Translations under genes and position numbers: made by a program
Notes under the pieces: model-generated
What the model was told of the DNA's origin: nothing
The model's database searches: none
Seen by the model: the letters and a program-made list of their open reading frames with translations, nothing else
Shown: piece after piece, positions 43,640 through 54,390 of the stretch
Numbering within the stretch: the stretch's first letter is position 1
How the letters are laid out: every line of letters begins with the position of its first letter
Origin: Xanthostigma xanthostigma
Lineage: Eukaryota; Arthropoda; Insecta; Raphidioptera; Raphidiidae
Assembly: GCA_963575645.1 (NCBI GenBank)
Contig: OY754464.1
Location: 48,040,192-48,104,191, forward strand
Direction: 5' to 3'
DNA length: 64,000 nucleotides

Positions 43640-45190
43640 ACCTCTCGTCTTTTTAAACAAGAAATATCTAATCATTCTAAAATTTGTATAATATAAAAAA
43701 CAGACGTAATTACTACGAATACGCTAGTAGGCTGATAACCTTAAAATGGTATGCGAGCAACGTGTTGTTCGCGAGCCACGGGTTGATCACAGCTGACTGT
43801 TATGGCATGCACAAATTTCACATAAACAATTTTGACATTAAACCGTAGATAAAGAAGTTGTGAATTAAGTACGAGATAAGAGAAATGTAAAGGTGCAATG
43901 GAGTGCTTTTCAAAGGAAAGCTGCTGAAGTCGACTACCGACGATGTAGACACTAATTTAATTTTAACTATGGAACGTGTATGTACCGACATGACTCATAT
44001 TAACTGCTACGTTACACACACATGCTTAAATATTATATTTACATTTATTATGTGGAATTCAAATATGGTGCAATCTGATTGCTCATTGAAATTGGTTATG
44101 AAGCACTCTATAGGAAGACTATTATACAGTAAACTTCTTGTAAGTCAGCACCTACAGAAACAACGGAGGAAATACTTACATAACGGGTGCTCCAGTTTCG
44201 TTGTTTTTGCATTTTATTCTGCATTCATAACTAAAAAAAAAATTTTAAACAAGTGCTTAGAGAATTGAAATATGTTTTATAGTCCAGTCAATGCACACAA
44301 AAACGGCCAAACCTGGCAATGCTACTAAACAACACCGATTAGCACCAACATTAGGCTGTAGGTTCTACTTACCCTCTACTTCAAATTTGTCAATGTGCCG
44401 AGGGTTGTTTTTATTCTGGGGTTGGACGCCACTCCTTCTCGAGGATGAAATCTTTTTTATAAAAAATAAGTATGGGAATGGATAGACTGACTAATTCTAA
44501 GCAGCTTTTGTTCTATAAAGTTTTAACTTCAAGTCAGAACTTTTAGACTTATTCGAGAGTGAAAACGTAAATTTTTCAAAAAATAAAAAAAAAACACGTT
44601 TTCAGACGGTTTTGCATGAATAACTCTGAAAATAAGTATTTTATCAAAAAAATCATTCGTTGCAAAAATGTAACTTATAAAAAACAAAAAAAATTCTTGG
44701 TTTAAAATATCACTAGACCCCAATACTAACGGAGTAAAAGCTTGTTGAAGGTTGATTCTTCTTCGTCAAACGCCAAACTTGAAAGTTTCAACGTGAAATA
44801 TCCAAAAAAAAAAAACAATGTACTTTTTCGGGTAAAACTCATAGAACTTTTTTTGAAGTACTTGATAAAACTTTTATTTTGACTGAACGTGAAACTATCT
44901 CGTTACACATTTTTTCATTTTGTCCAAATTCAATCGTATGATTTGCAACCAGCAGTTTCACTTTTGTAATGCTTTCTCGTAACACATTTTTAATTTTTTT
45001 CACTTGTCCAAATGCAATTGTATGATTTGCAACTAGAAGTTTCACTTCTGTAATGCGTTCTCGTAACACATTTTTAATTTTTTGCGCAGGTTTACTGCAA
45101 GTAATAAATAGCTCCATGGGTTGAAAAATTATTCGTATATTTTTTTTGAATAAAAAGAAATTTTATTTATAATAATAATATATATAAAAA
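43640..45190. other. No gene recognised
   Basis: Open frames at 43903-44268 (121 codons, +) and 44839-45117 (−) show no recognisable domain, no start context and no splice support. The minus-strand one contains a 34-codon direct duplication (about 44920-45090: blocks with LLVANHTI and KKIKNVLRE twice), a DNA-level tandem repeat of roughly 100 bp. Confidence 0.4.
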
Positions 45191-45196
45191 TAAATA

Positions 45197-45290
45197 AAAA
45201 CACAAATTTGCTACGCGCATCTGGCGGTAATCGAACTCGGTTTGGTCGCGTGGCAGGCCGGGATTCTACCAATGAGATACGGATGCTTGC
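45197..45290 (-). mobile_element. tRNA-Gly-like SINE head, copy 3
   Basis: On the minus strand: GCATCCGTATCTCATTGGTA (A box), CCTGCCACGC (GCC anticodon loop), GAGTTCGATTACC (B box), CCAGATGCGC. The 5' GCATCCG and 3' CAGATGC strands pair better than in the other copies. The body after it is AT-rich and only weakly like the other SINEs. A diverged tRNA-Gly gene is the alternative, but the B box and anticodon stem are poor. Confidence 0.55.
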
Positions 45291-45774
45291 TGAGAACTAC
45301 TGTTTATTCAGGGTTACTAAGTACAATTTCGTGACAAATTCAGTTACATAGGTTTCGTTACATAGGAGACGAGTTTAACCCCGTTTTTAAAGAAGTATTC
45401 ACTTCAATTAAGTTAACAACTATTATAGTAAAAAAAAACGAGTGTGCCTTAGACCGCACGACTGAAGTAAAACTTCTTCCTGCCATAATTTGTTATTATT
45501 CACCCGAAAATTAAAAAAATATTATGAACTTTAAAATGATTTTACAATTTTATTCAATTTAAACGTAGAATATTTAATGTATTGAACAAAATATTAATTT
45601 ATGAAATTGTCCAAAAACGAAATGAACAGTCTACTGTAAGAAGAAAGAAATATAAACATAAAGATAATGAAAACAAAAGTAATACATTGCAATTACTTAG
45701 CTCTTGTTGGATTTTAAGCGTAAATCTTTATGAAATATTATTTAAAGTAGATTTACAAAACTTTTTTCTGTTAC

Positions 45775-45917
45775 CTGATAGCGCCACTGGCAAGTAAAGT
45801 ATGTGTCATTCTATTGTTAGTACTGCTTATATTTTAGGCCGCCTGATGGCGCCACTAGCCAGTAAAGTATTTGTTTCAGCCACCTGATGGCGCCATTAGC
45901 CAGTGAAGTATTTGTTA
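45775..45917 (+). repeat. Three copies of a GGCGCCACTRGCCAG repeat
   Basis: CCTGATRGCGCCAYTRGC...AGTRAAGTATKTGTT recurs at about 45775, 45850 and 45887. The last two are separated by about 38 bases. A short local tandem with a bent first unit. Confidence 0.65.
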
Positions 45918-45919
45918 TC

Positions 45920-46760
45920 CTCTTTCTATCATCACTAACTTATATCTCCCTCTCAACTTCCGTTCGCCTCGCCCAATCACGTTTCCGTAAATCTCTCGTC
46001 AGGCATTCACCAGCTAACTCCCCAAGTCAAGCGTGCGTAAAGAAGTTTTACTTCAAAACTGTATTCAAAGTATCAAAAACAATAATATCACGTAAGAACG
46101 CAAGATATTTACTGGCTCATGGGGATAGAATCCGCGCCTTTTGCGTTATTACCTAGAATAACGCTCTAACTGTGTTAGGCGGCCAATTAATCTCGCATAT
46201 ACCTCTCATGGAGAGTACGTCACTCCTTTATGAACGTTTTTATGTCATTCTTTTAATTTTCGTTTCATTCATTTTACCTACTCTTAAATTCGTCGATGTT
46301 CCGTATAAGAAGTTTCATTAAAAAAAAATTGTAAAAACTTTAAAAGTTAGCACTCCATTTGAAAATTTATAGTCGGTAACATTATTTTGATTTTTCTGTA
46401 TAATATTATGTAGTACACAGAGTAGACGATTGGGACAAAAGAAGATAATAAAGGGAACGAAACACAGAATCGTTTTTATATTAAGCACATGCATACATAA
46501 CAGCTTTTAAGATGGATAGAGGCTTTACTTCATAAAAGACTACTTTTACATTTCAATAGAGGTGCTACAGGCGGTCTTGCTGGTTTTGTAATGTGTCTAT
46601 GCACCGTGCATACATACACACAAATTTTTATATTACAGGGTGTTGGCAATTTTATATTATTTTGTAAGTAATAAGTTTCATAGGCTAAATTCTTTTATTT
46701 TTAAACGCTTTTATTTAGCTTGATTTCGTATATTTCTTTATATCTTGTTTCAAATCTTGG
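45920..46760. other. No gene seen
   Basis: Intergenic AT-rich sequence without recognisable structure. Confidence 0.4.
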
Positions 46761-46764
46761 AAAA

Positions 46765-47045
46765 GCTTTTTCAACTAGTTACCATTATCCGATTGTGTTG
46801 AAATTTTGCATAGGCATGTAGTTCCGGTGACAATACAATATTATAATAACTAATTGACCGTTTCGGCTGTCGTCCGTTTGCAAATCGGAATTTTAGTAAA
46901 GCATCCAACAGCCTTTTCAATAACTTTCCGTTATCCGATTGAGTTGAAATTCTGCATGGGTCGGTAGTTCCGATGACAATACAATATTATAATAACTAAC
47001 TGGCCGTTCCGGCTTTCGTCAGGTTGCAAATTGCACTTTTAATAA
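46765..47045 (+). repeat. Two tandem copies of a 136-bp repeat
   Basis: TTATCCGATTG (46795) and TTATCCGATTG (46931) start parallel blocks: GTTGAAAT..TGCAT, GTAGTTCCGRTGACAATACA, TAATAACTAA, CCGTTYCGGCT. The second copy leads into the foldback at 47069. Confidence 0.75.
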
Positions 47046-47068
47046 AACATACTAAAAACTTAAGAACA

Positions 47069-47402
47069 AAAAGAAGCAAAAAAACTTTTGAGTTAAACGC
47101 TTTTATTGTACAATCGGTAATGTACTAAAAACTAGAAAATAAAATATGTAAGTCACCATTGGGGAAATTGATTAAATTAAAATAAAATCGTGGGGGGCAT
47201 TTATAGTTACATTATGGTCGAAGAAGGCAGTCGAAAGCCAAATATGGAGGTTCAATCTCAAACAAATGAAAGTTTTCTACAAATTCCCCCCACGAGTTTA
47301 ATCAAAGCCCCCAATGGTGACTCATATTTATTTTCTAGTTTTTACTACATTATCGATTGTACAATAAAAGCGTTTAACTTAAAAGTGTTTTTACCTCTTC
47401 TT
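47069..47402. mobile_element. Foldback element, about 335 bp
   Basis: The arms at 47069-47193 (AGTTAAACGCTTTTATTGTA...AAAATCGTGGGGGGCAT) and 47283-47402 (CCCCCCACGAGTTTAAT...TACAATAAAAGCGTTTAACT) are inverted with moderate divergence. The loop is 90 bases. Open frame 47190-47408 is a by-product. Confidence 0.8.
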
Positions 47403-47599
47403 ATTTAAAGTTTTGATTGCACAATTTGGTTTATAGACGTTCAACAAGTGATCATTAGTGTACCTAAACGTAAAACAAAATAAAACTACTGACGAAACAA
47501 AAGTAAAAATAAAACAAAGACATGCACAAAGCATAAGAATAAAAAGAACTTTTTAAATAGTCTATTGAAATGTCCTTAAAAGGAAAAACATGTTTTGAA

Positions 47600-47725
47600 T
47601 AATGTAGGATCATAATTATAAAAGCGTGGGTCGCGACTAATGAACTATCTTAAAGTTTACAACCCACGTTTTATTATTACGAACTTAAATTATTAAAAAA
47701 TATTTTTTACTTTTTAATAAAAACT
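47600..47725. repeat. Diverged third relative of the GCGTGGG foldback
   Basis: AAAAGCGTGGGTCGCGAC and CAACCCACGTTTTATTATTA, then TATTTTTTACTTTTTAATAAA, parallel the central and right parts of the foldbacks at 31096 and 41149. The loop is longer and unrelated. Confidence 0.45.
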
Positions 47726-48175
47726 TAACTTTAAAAAGTTCTTTTTTCTGATATTTCATTTTGTACTCTTTAGTATTTTTTTTAAATTTTGTACGAAAAA
47801 AAAAGAATGTACCGGTGTTACAAAAGTCCCGGAACGGTTTAATATTTCTTATCGTGTAAACCGGACTAAATATGTTAAAATGTTTTTGTTAATAATTTCT
47901 TCCTGTCTATCGAATGATAAAATTAGATTTTGGCCCCGAGGATGCCGTAGGGCCCAACTTTAAAATTTTAAATGGGAACCATACTTGTTTATTTCATAGT
48001 CGGATTCTGCAGAAAATTTTACATACGAATATGTCTTTTTTTAAGCTTCGGGTCCTTTGCAGGGCCTCTAAAAAGACCTAAAAATATCCCTTGTGCAATA
48101 AATATCTAAATTTTAAATGATTAACTTACTTTACCTAAAATATTCGTTTTGAGGAGAAATTTCACTAATCAATAT

Positions 48176-48206
<31 letters not shown>

Positions 48207-48259
48207 GACTTTATTAAAGACTGTATACACAGTATAAATAGCGTCAAACATAAAAATAG

Positions 48260-48523
48260 TTAGATATCAATAAATTCTTGAATGTTGTATAATATACATT
48301 TGTCAGTAAGATAAAATTTTAAAGTGGGCATAAATTTTTTGTAATTCTGTATACCTCTAATTTCTTTTGGCAAATGATTATATAATTTACCACCAGCATA
48401 TCTTGGAGATTTAGTAAAAAAAGAATTTGTAAAAAAGTCATTATATATTAAATTTTTTTGCCTAGTTTCATAATGATGCACTTCAGAAACACAGTCGAGA
48501 TGAGAGATATTTTTTTTTAACAT
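48260..48523 (-). pseudogene. LINE ORF2 C-terminal tail
   Basis: Reads VHHYETRQKNLIYNDFF, then RYAGGKLYNHLPKEIRGIQN, then KFYLTD. This is the conserved C-terminal tail found in the relics at 1062, 4420, 32850 and 56898. It overlaps the RT frame 48483-49118 in another frame, so a frameshift separates it from the RT. Confidence 0.8.
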
Positions 48524-49920
48524 AGAGCAAGATCTTAAACAGATAAATGGAGGTAACAGTTAATATACGATTAGATTTGAAAATTGGTCTGCATGTCTCG
48601 TTATATTTTAATTTAAATATTGTTCTAATAATTCTTTTTTGTATCACAAAAACTCTTTGAATGTCACAAGCTTGACCCCAAACAATGATATTAAAACTTA
48701 ATTTTGAATAAATCAAGGCATAGTAAATGTTCAGAAGCTGTTTAACATTTAGATAGTTACTTAACGTCTTAATTAAATAGTAATATTTGTTTAAATCAGA
48801 ACAGAGAGCATCAATGTGAGAAGTCCACCTTAAATTTTGGTCAATAATTACTCCCAAGAAACTAGTTTTTTCAGAAAGTTCTACATAATCACCTTTAAGA
48901 GTTAGGGTAAGCTTAGGGATAATGCGCTTTTTATGAAAGTAAATACATTTTGTTTTATTTGCATTTAGTACCAAAGAGTTTTTGAAACACCATGTTTCAA
49001 ATTCCTTAAAAATTTGATTGATTTTAATTTCCAATTCATCTATTGTATTAGCTGATATTGCAATAGACGTATCGTCCGCGTAAATAATAATCTTACCCAG
49101 GTTTATGTGTTGAGGCATGTCATTTATAAATAATACCTAATACAGTTGGAAATTCATGAGACATATTATTATTTACATTAACTCTAATGGTTCTGTTTGA
49201 CATAAATGATATTATCCAAGAACAAATATTACTACGAATTCCTATAGCATTTAGTTTAATTTTTAAAAATTCAGGATTAACACAATCAAACGCACGGCTG
49301 AGATCAAAGAACATTCCAGCAACATGTTTTCCACTGTCTAACTCTTTTAGTAAATAATCAATGAAAATAGGTACAGCAGTTTCAGTTGAGTGTTCCTGTC
49401 TAAAACCATGCTGTTCTGGAGCAAGTAAATTATATTTTAGTACATAATTCATTATACGAGTGCTAACACATTTTTCAATAATTGTTGAAAATACTGATAA
49501 GAGCGATATAGGTCTATAATTTTCAATGTTCATTTGATCACCTTTTTTGAATATCGGCTTAATCAAACTATTTTTTAAACGTTGCGGGAACCAACCAGTC
49601 TTTAGAGATAGGTTTATGATATAAGAAAGTGGTTTTATAATAAAAATGTGAGCCAGTTTTACTAATCTTCTGGGAACTTCATCAATTCCAGATGAACTGG
49701 AATTACTTAGATCATTAATAGCCGTGATAATATCATTATCAGTAATTTCAGCAATGTACATACTGTTTACAGTCTCTTTAAGTGTTGTACATTCATTACA
49801 ATTTAGATTCAGCTTCGAGCTTTGAACTGTATGTTCTGCAATCGAAGAGAAATATTCTGCAAATGAATTAGAAATACTAGATTCGGTGTTAATTATATTA
49901 CCATTATAGTTTAAGCACAA
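48483..49920 (-). pseudogene. LINE reverse transcriptase (two frames)
   Basis: The upstream frame 49920-49120 carries the fingers (GWFPQRLKNSLIKPIFKKGD, YRPISLLSVFSTIIEK), the QHGFRQEHST motif and motif A MFFDLSRAFDCVNPEF. At about 49130-49140 the GVPQGSxLGP motif B is mostly missing and the frame changes. The downstream frame 49118-48483 begins at INDMPQ-like sequence, then the catalytic IIYADDTSIAI and a thumb with FLGVIIDQNLRWTSHI and VWGQA. Missing motif B makes it inactive. Confidence 0.88.
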
Positions 49921-50159
49921 GTCATCCCCTTTCTTTGTATTTTTTTCTGTAATCTAATTCACTATTTGCCATAATTGACGATTACTATTATTTTTGTTGT
50001 TTAATTTATTTTGAAAGTAGCACTTTTTTGCATCATAAATCGTTTTTGTGTGCATTTTTTTCATGAATTTGTAGTATTCCATTAAATTTTGATCATTGGA
50101 AATTTTACTTAGGTGATATAGGCTTTTGAGATTTTCTGAATCACAGATAATTTTATCAG

Positions 50160-50519
50160 TTAACCAACTTTTTTTATGCAGCAGATTTTTTTCGAATATT
50201 TTTTTTTGGGGCAGGTCAAATCTAAACACCATGAGAACAGATCCCAAAAGTTTTCAAAAGCTTCATCCACATTGTTAGTAACATAAACCTCATTCCAGTT
50301 TATTACAGAAATTATCGAAATGAAGTGCGCAATATTGTTATCATTTAGTGGCCTACTCCAATAGTATCTTTTTACATTAGTTTCTTTACCAATCTCAATG
50401 TCGCATATTTGGGCAGCATGATCAGATATGTTAGGGTCATCTATAAGAATTGTATATTCAAGATTTGTTGCAATATAGTCCAGCCCACTGTTTACTCTTG
50501 TCGGTTGTTTAGCTTTCAT
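50160..50519 (-). pseudogene. LINE apurinic-type endonuclease, C-terminal part
   Basis: Reads QPTRVNSGLDYIATNL and DDPNISDHAAQICDIEIG. SDH is the catalytic Ser-Asp-His of APE-type endonucleases. The N-terminal half with the metal-binding Asn and Glu residues is absent. The region before it runs directly into ORF1-like sequence, indicating an internal deletion at about 50540-50560. Confidence 0.75.
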
Positions 50520-50536
50520 TATTAAATTAAATCCAT

Positions 50537-51026
50537 CTAGAATATCAAAGAGTCTTTTTTTCCAGGGACTTTATTTTCTAAATAACTTTTTACTTGTTCT
50601 TCCGTAGTGGTTAGTTTAGTTCTACCAACGTAAAGCCAAGCGTATCTTGTTGCTGCTGAAAAGGAATTTTCAGAATTCTCCATATTTGCTGATCCTCGAA
50701 TTATATTATTTTTCTTTTTGTCTATTTTATTTTCAGTAGGAACTTGAGATTTATCTCCTGTAGGTTCTGAATTATTTTCTTCTTTATCAGGTTTAATTTT
50801 ATTATTTGACGAAGCCAACTTTTTATTGTGTATTTTCTTGCTGTATGTTTTTCATAACATTAGCGTAACTATTTCGTTTTGTCTCATTATTTGTCTTTTC
50901 AGTTAATAGAGTATTAATCATTTCTAGGTTTTTATTTCTTTTTTCTTTTTCTTCAATAAGTTTTTCAGTCAAGTCTAATTGTTTTCTTAAATTTTCTATA
51001 TCTTTCTGCTGATTACTTACACACAC
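50537..51026 (-). pseudogene. LINE ORF1: coiled coil plus RRM-like segment
   Basis: The frame 51026-50823 is a charged, heptad-like coiled coil (NLRKQLDLTEKLIEEKEKRN). After a frameshift the frame 50818-50537 is Lys/Asn/Glu-rich and then YAWLYVGRTKLTTTEEQVKS, which resembles the RNP2 strand and first helix of an RRM. ORF1 proteins of Jockey-type LINEs are RNA-binding chaperones. The C-terminal half is lost in the deletion. Confidence 0.6.
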
Positions 51027-51781
51027 TTCAACTTCATTATTTGTGTTATTAAAATGTTGAGGAATAAACTTACTTAATATTTCATTGTTTCCTATATTAT
51101 CGGCTATCTTCTATCCCTAAAGTTCGATTTTGAATCTTAAGGCCTCTTTGTAGAGACTCTGAAAGGTCTAAAAGGGTCCAAAGTTGAATAAATCTCAACT
51201 TGAATTCGGTTACTTAATACACAGTACAAAATTCAAAATTTTAACCCAATTAAATAACAGGAAGTGTGTCAAAATTCAAAAGCGACTTGCAAGTTTTGTA
51301 GTAAACAGAGAGACTAATTAAGCAAAGTAAATAAAAGCTTATAAAAATTGTATATGAGGTGCAAGGCAAATAAACACATTAATAAAAAGGCACACAAGGC
51401 AAAATAATAATAAATAAATAATTAGATAAATCGATCAAAAGCGGTTTCCGCTAAAAACTTAACAAGCAGATCGACATTGTCAGAATAATTACCAAAAACT
51501 ACCCGTTCTGTAGCAGTGTCTTTCTCCTAAATTGAACATATTCAATTAAAATATAACATATTTTAATTACATGCCCTAAATACAGAAATGAAAGAAGTGT
51601 AAACTTACCTTATACACTCGAAGAAATTCTAATAGACGATGATTCTAATATTTCAAAAGTGCTGAAGTTTTTGGGCCTTACGTGTCTAAAAGACAAAATA
51701 TAATATAGAAATTGTACTTACCTACTGCCTACTAATTTTAGAGTCATACATGTATGTTACTTACCATGAATTAATATTATA

Positions 51782-52268
51782 GCAATTGCAAAAAATAGTG
51801 TTAAGAAGGTTCTAGGCCGAACAGCAGTCATTATGCTGTGACTAATATTTGTACAAACTAACTTCAAATGATCCAAATTATGTTGTTTTTAAGAATGACT
51901 TGTTCCAAAAAATGTTATAATGATTCGGGAATATCGTTATTTATATCCTCAAACATTCTACCCGGTGGCGGGTACATAGTATTATCGAACACACAAGATT
52001 GAATATCCTCTCGAATAATTTCTGCCGCAGCTTTTAAAGTTTTCTACCGATTTTCCATTTTATTTAAGTTTTTGTTATCAGACCAGGCTTGACTTAAAAT
52101 GTCTTGGTAATTGTCTACAAAACAAATAAATGTTAATTTTCCAGGCTTCTCTCTAATAATAATTCTACTACCATACTTTAATTTCAATCGTATTTTTATA
52201 ATTGTTTTCTAAAGCTACATTTTGGCAAACATTCTTTAATTCATCCAACGTAAAACTGGTCGTCCTCA
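51782..52268 (-). pseudogene. Left (inverted) arm of a large hairpin: copy of the CXC-family gene fragment
   Basis: Reverse-complement copy of 52322-52815. On the minus strand it repeats the same codons (PPPGRMFEDI, RIIIREKPGK, AARPRTFL) with several small deletions and substitutions that break the frame (for example at about 51925 and 52190). It ends at the same GCAATTGC point. The high similarity dates the inverted duplication after the internal deletion of the gene. Confidence 0.85.
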
Positions 52269-52290
52269 AAGTGAGGCTGTAAACTCTGCA

Positions 52291-52851
52291 ATGGAGGAAA
52301 TTTTCAAATTCATTGAAAGTAGCGATGACTGCCAGCTTACGCTGGATGAATTAAAGAATGTTTGCCAAAATGTAGCTTTAGAAAACAATTATAAAATACG
52401 ATTGAAATTAAAGTATGGTAGTAGAATTATTATTAGAGAGAAGCCTGGAAAATTAACATTTATTTGTTTTGTAGACAATTACCAAGACATTTTAAGTCAA
52501 GCCTGGTGTGATAACAAAAACTTAAATGAAAAGGAAAATCGGTGGAAAACTTTAAAAGCTGCGGCAGAAATTATTCGAGAGGATATTCAATCTTTTGTGT
52601 TCGATAATACTATGTACCCGCCACCGGGTAGAATGTTTGAGGATATAAATAACGATATTCCCGAATCAATATCATATTTTTTGGAACAAGTCATTCTTAA
52701 AAACAAGCGTCATAATTTGGATCATTTGAAGTTAGTTTGTACAAATATTAGTCATAGCTTAATGACTGCTGCTCGGCCTAGAACCTTCTTAACACTATTT
52801 TTTGCAATTGCAAAAAAGGTTGTGTTGCCAAATGTGGCTGTAGAAAAATAG
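52291..52851 (+). pseudogene. Fragment of a CXC-tailed transposon-associated protein of unknown function
   Basis: The ORF of 186 codons contains LTLDELKNVCQN, SRIIIREKPGKLTFICF, AAAEIIREDIQSF, YPPPGRMFEDINNDIPESIS and ILKNKR....NISHSLMTAARPRTF. A one-base frame change at about 52803 then opens CNCKKGCVAKCGCRKIGLQC...CTNCQGLSC (to about 52900), a cysteine-rich CXC/tesmin-like tail. From memory of the family, repetitive proteins in arthropod genomes have this N-terminal region, a long middle domain and this tail. Here the middle appears deleted, joining ...RPRTFLT to the tail. Function unknown; probably from a mobile element. Confidence 0.6.
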
Positions 52852-53119
52852 GGTTACAGTGTTCTTCAGCGTGTACCAATTGCCAAGGTCTGTCTTGCTT
52901 AAAAAAATTAGAACGACAGTTGAACTTAATAACCAATATCAATAATCTTCATACTATTAAATAAGTATTATCCCTGAAAATAACGTTCTACAGATTCGTA
53001 GATTAGGTCTACCGGGGAAACTACGTTAAAAAAAAGCGCCGAGTACACTACCTCACAGGTGGTGTGGAAATGTGTAGATATAATGTAGAACGTGATTCTT
53101 ACAAGCGCAATATCTGAGA

Positions 53120-53340
53120 AGTGATATTTCTGAAGAAGATCCAAATCCGGATCGAAACGTCATCTTGTGTTATATTGATTTGTATTTTTATTATTTTTTA
53201 TCAATATATCGTATGGTCTGAGAAAAATTGGTCAACAATTTTATTTACTTGAAGAGTTCTATTCAGACGTTAATCAAAGATTTGTATAATTAAAATAATT
53301 GACGTTTCCCTCCGGATTTGGAACTTCTTCGGAATTGAGC
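53120..53340. repeat. Inverted pair of Penelope-like tail motifs
   Basis: CTGAAGAAGATCC...GGATCGAAACGTC on the + strand (53130-53161) faces the inverse GACGTTTCCCTCCGGATTTG...CTTCTTCGG (53301-53331). Penelope-like elements commonly sit in inverted or tandem arrangements with such pseudo-LTR segments, so this may be the junction of two oppositely oriented copies. Confidence 0.55.
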
Positions 53341-53940
53341 TAAAAAATATATAGGTATTAATGAAAAAAATATTGATTAAATTTTAAGTATCTAATTATG
53401 GCGTTTAATGCATTTTTATTCGATTTAATATAGGTATAGCATTTTCGAAATATTTTTTTAAAAATAATTTGTTTCATTGTCCAAAATTTTAACATTATCC
53501 TAATTAGTTTTGTGATCACATTCAAATTTATGTTTAGTTATGACATTATGTTTATCAGGGAGTTATTTGGGGCTGCTCTGGTGCTCTTTAATTCTTGTTT
53601 TAAGAGCTCGCTTAGTTTGACCAATATAGTTGATTTCACAATTGTCACAATTAATTTTATAAGCAAAAATATGTCTTTGTAATTTATTAAGTTTATCTTT
53701 TCCCTTGTTATAATATTTGTATAGATTACAGAACACCTACTTTTTCTTATGTAGAAGTAATTTGTTTTTCTGTGAGTACAATCTAATTTTCTACATAATA
53801 CAAAGTCTGTAGACTCTTCCTATGTGTACAAAAACACACAATCTAAGATCATTGTTAGGCCAGAATATTCTGACAATGCGTTTTGCAATTTGGCATTAGT
53901 GTTTTTTCTATTATAGTGACGAGATACTTGAAAAAAAGAA
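53299..53940 (-). pseudogene. Penelope-like element relic with GIY-YIG endonuclease
   Basis: Minus-strand translation gives YKINCDNCEINYIGQTKRAL then KTRIKEHQ, the GIY-YIG core (here FAYKINC...INYIGQT) followed by the RxxEH helix. After one stop, HNVITKHKFECDH and VKILDNETNYF...KML fit the C-terminal end of Penelope-like proteins (H-x-F-x-W/D...KILD-x-E...K-R-x-x-E-M-L). The RT domain is not recognisable. The non-coding tail has GAAGAAGTTCCAAATCCGG...GAAACGTC, typical for these elements. It is inactive. Confidence 0.7.
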
Positions 53941-53949
53941 ACAACAACA

Positions 53950-54390
53950 AAAATGGAATATCTGTATAGACGCTACAACAGCATATAAAATGTACTTATT
54001 TCTTTTTAATACATCAAATGCGCATTGGTCCGTTTGTCATTGATATATTTTTATCACCTTTTTTTACACATATGTTTTTTAAGAGACACGTAGTGTGTAA
54101 AATTTTATACATTTAAAAATTATATTGTAAAACGAATTTTATTTTTACACATGCATAACATTATCATCCACATAAATACAAAAACAAACATAATATATCT
54201 ACAAAGGCGGCCAAAATCAATAAGGATAATATATTGACGCTCTGCGTTTCGCGTATTTTACAATAAATTCGTCGAAATGATTACTGCAGCCGTAAAAACG
54301 GAATGGCACAAATAAAAGGGACTGTCTGTCAGTTGGAGCTGAGCAGTGAGCTATACTTATGTGAGTTATGTACAGATCTACAGGTCTCGT
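53950..54390. other. No gene seen
   Basis: AT-rich sequence between the Penelope-like relic and the tandem array. Confidence 0.4.

Larger units (their letters stand above)
48176..51110 (-). mobile_element. Degraded non-LTR retrotransposon (LINE), Jockey/CR1-like
   Basis: On the minus strand the order is coiled-coil/ORF1 (51026-50823), an RRM-like segment (50818-50537), the C-terminal part of an APE-type endonuclease (50519-50160), RT (49920-48483) and a C-terminal tail (48523-48260). The (AAT)n tract at 48178-48207 on the + strand is its microsatellite 3' tail. The copy is about 2.9 kb against 4-6 kb for intact relatives. At least four frameshifts and two internal deletions make it inactive. 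Confidence 0.88.

Noticed and set aside
43903..44268. 121-codon plus-strand ORF as a host gene
   Set aside because: Composition and sequence show no domain, signal peptide or splice partner; length is within chance for AT-rich DNA of this size.
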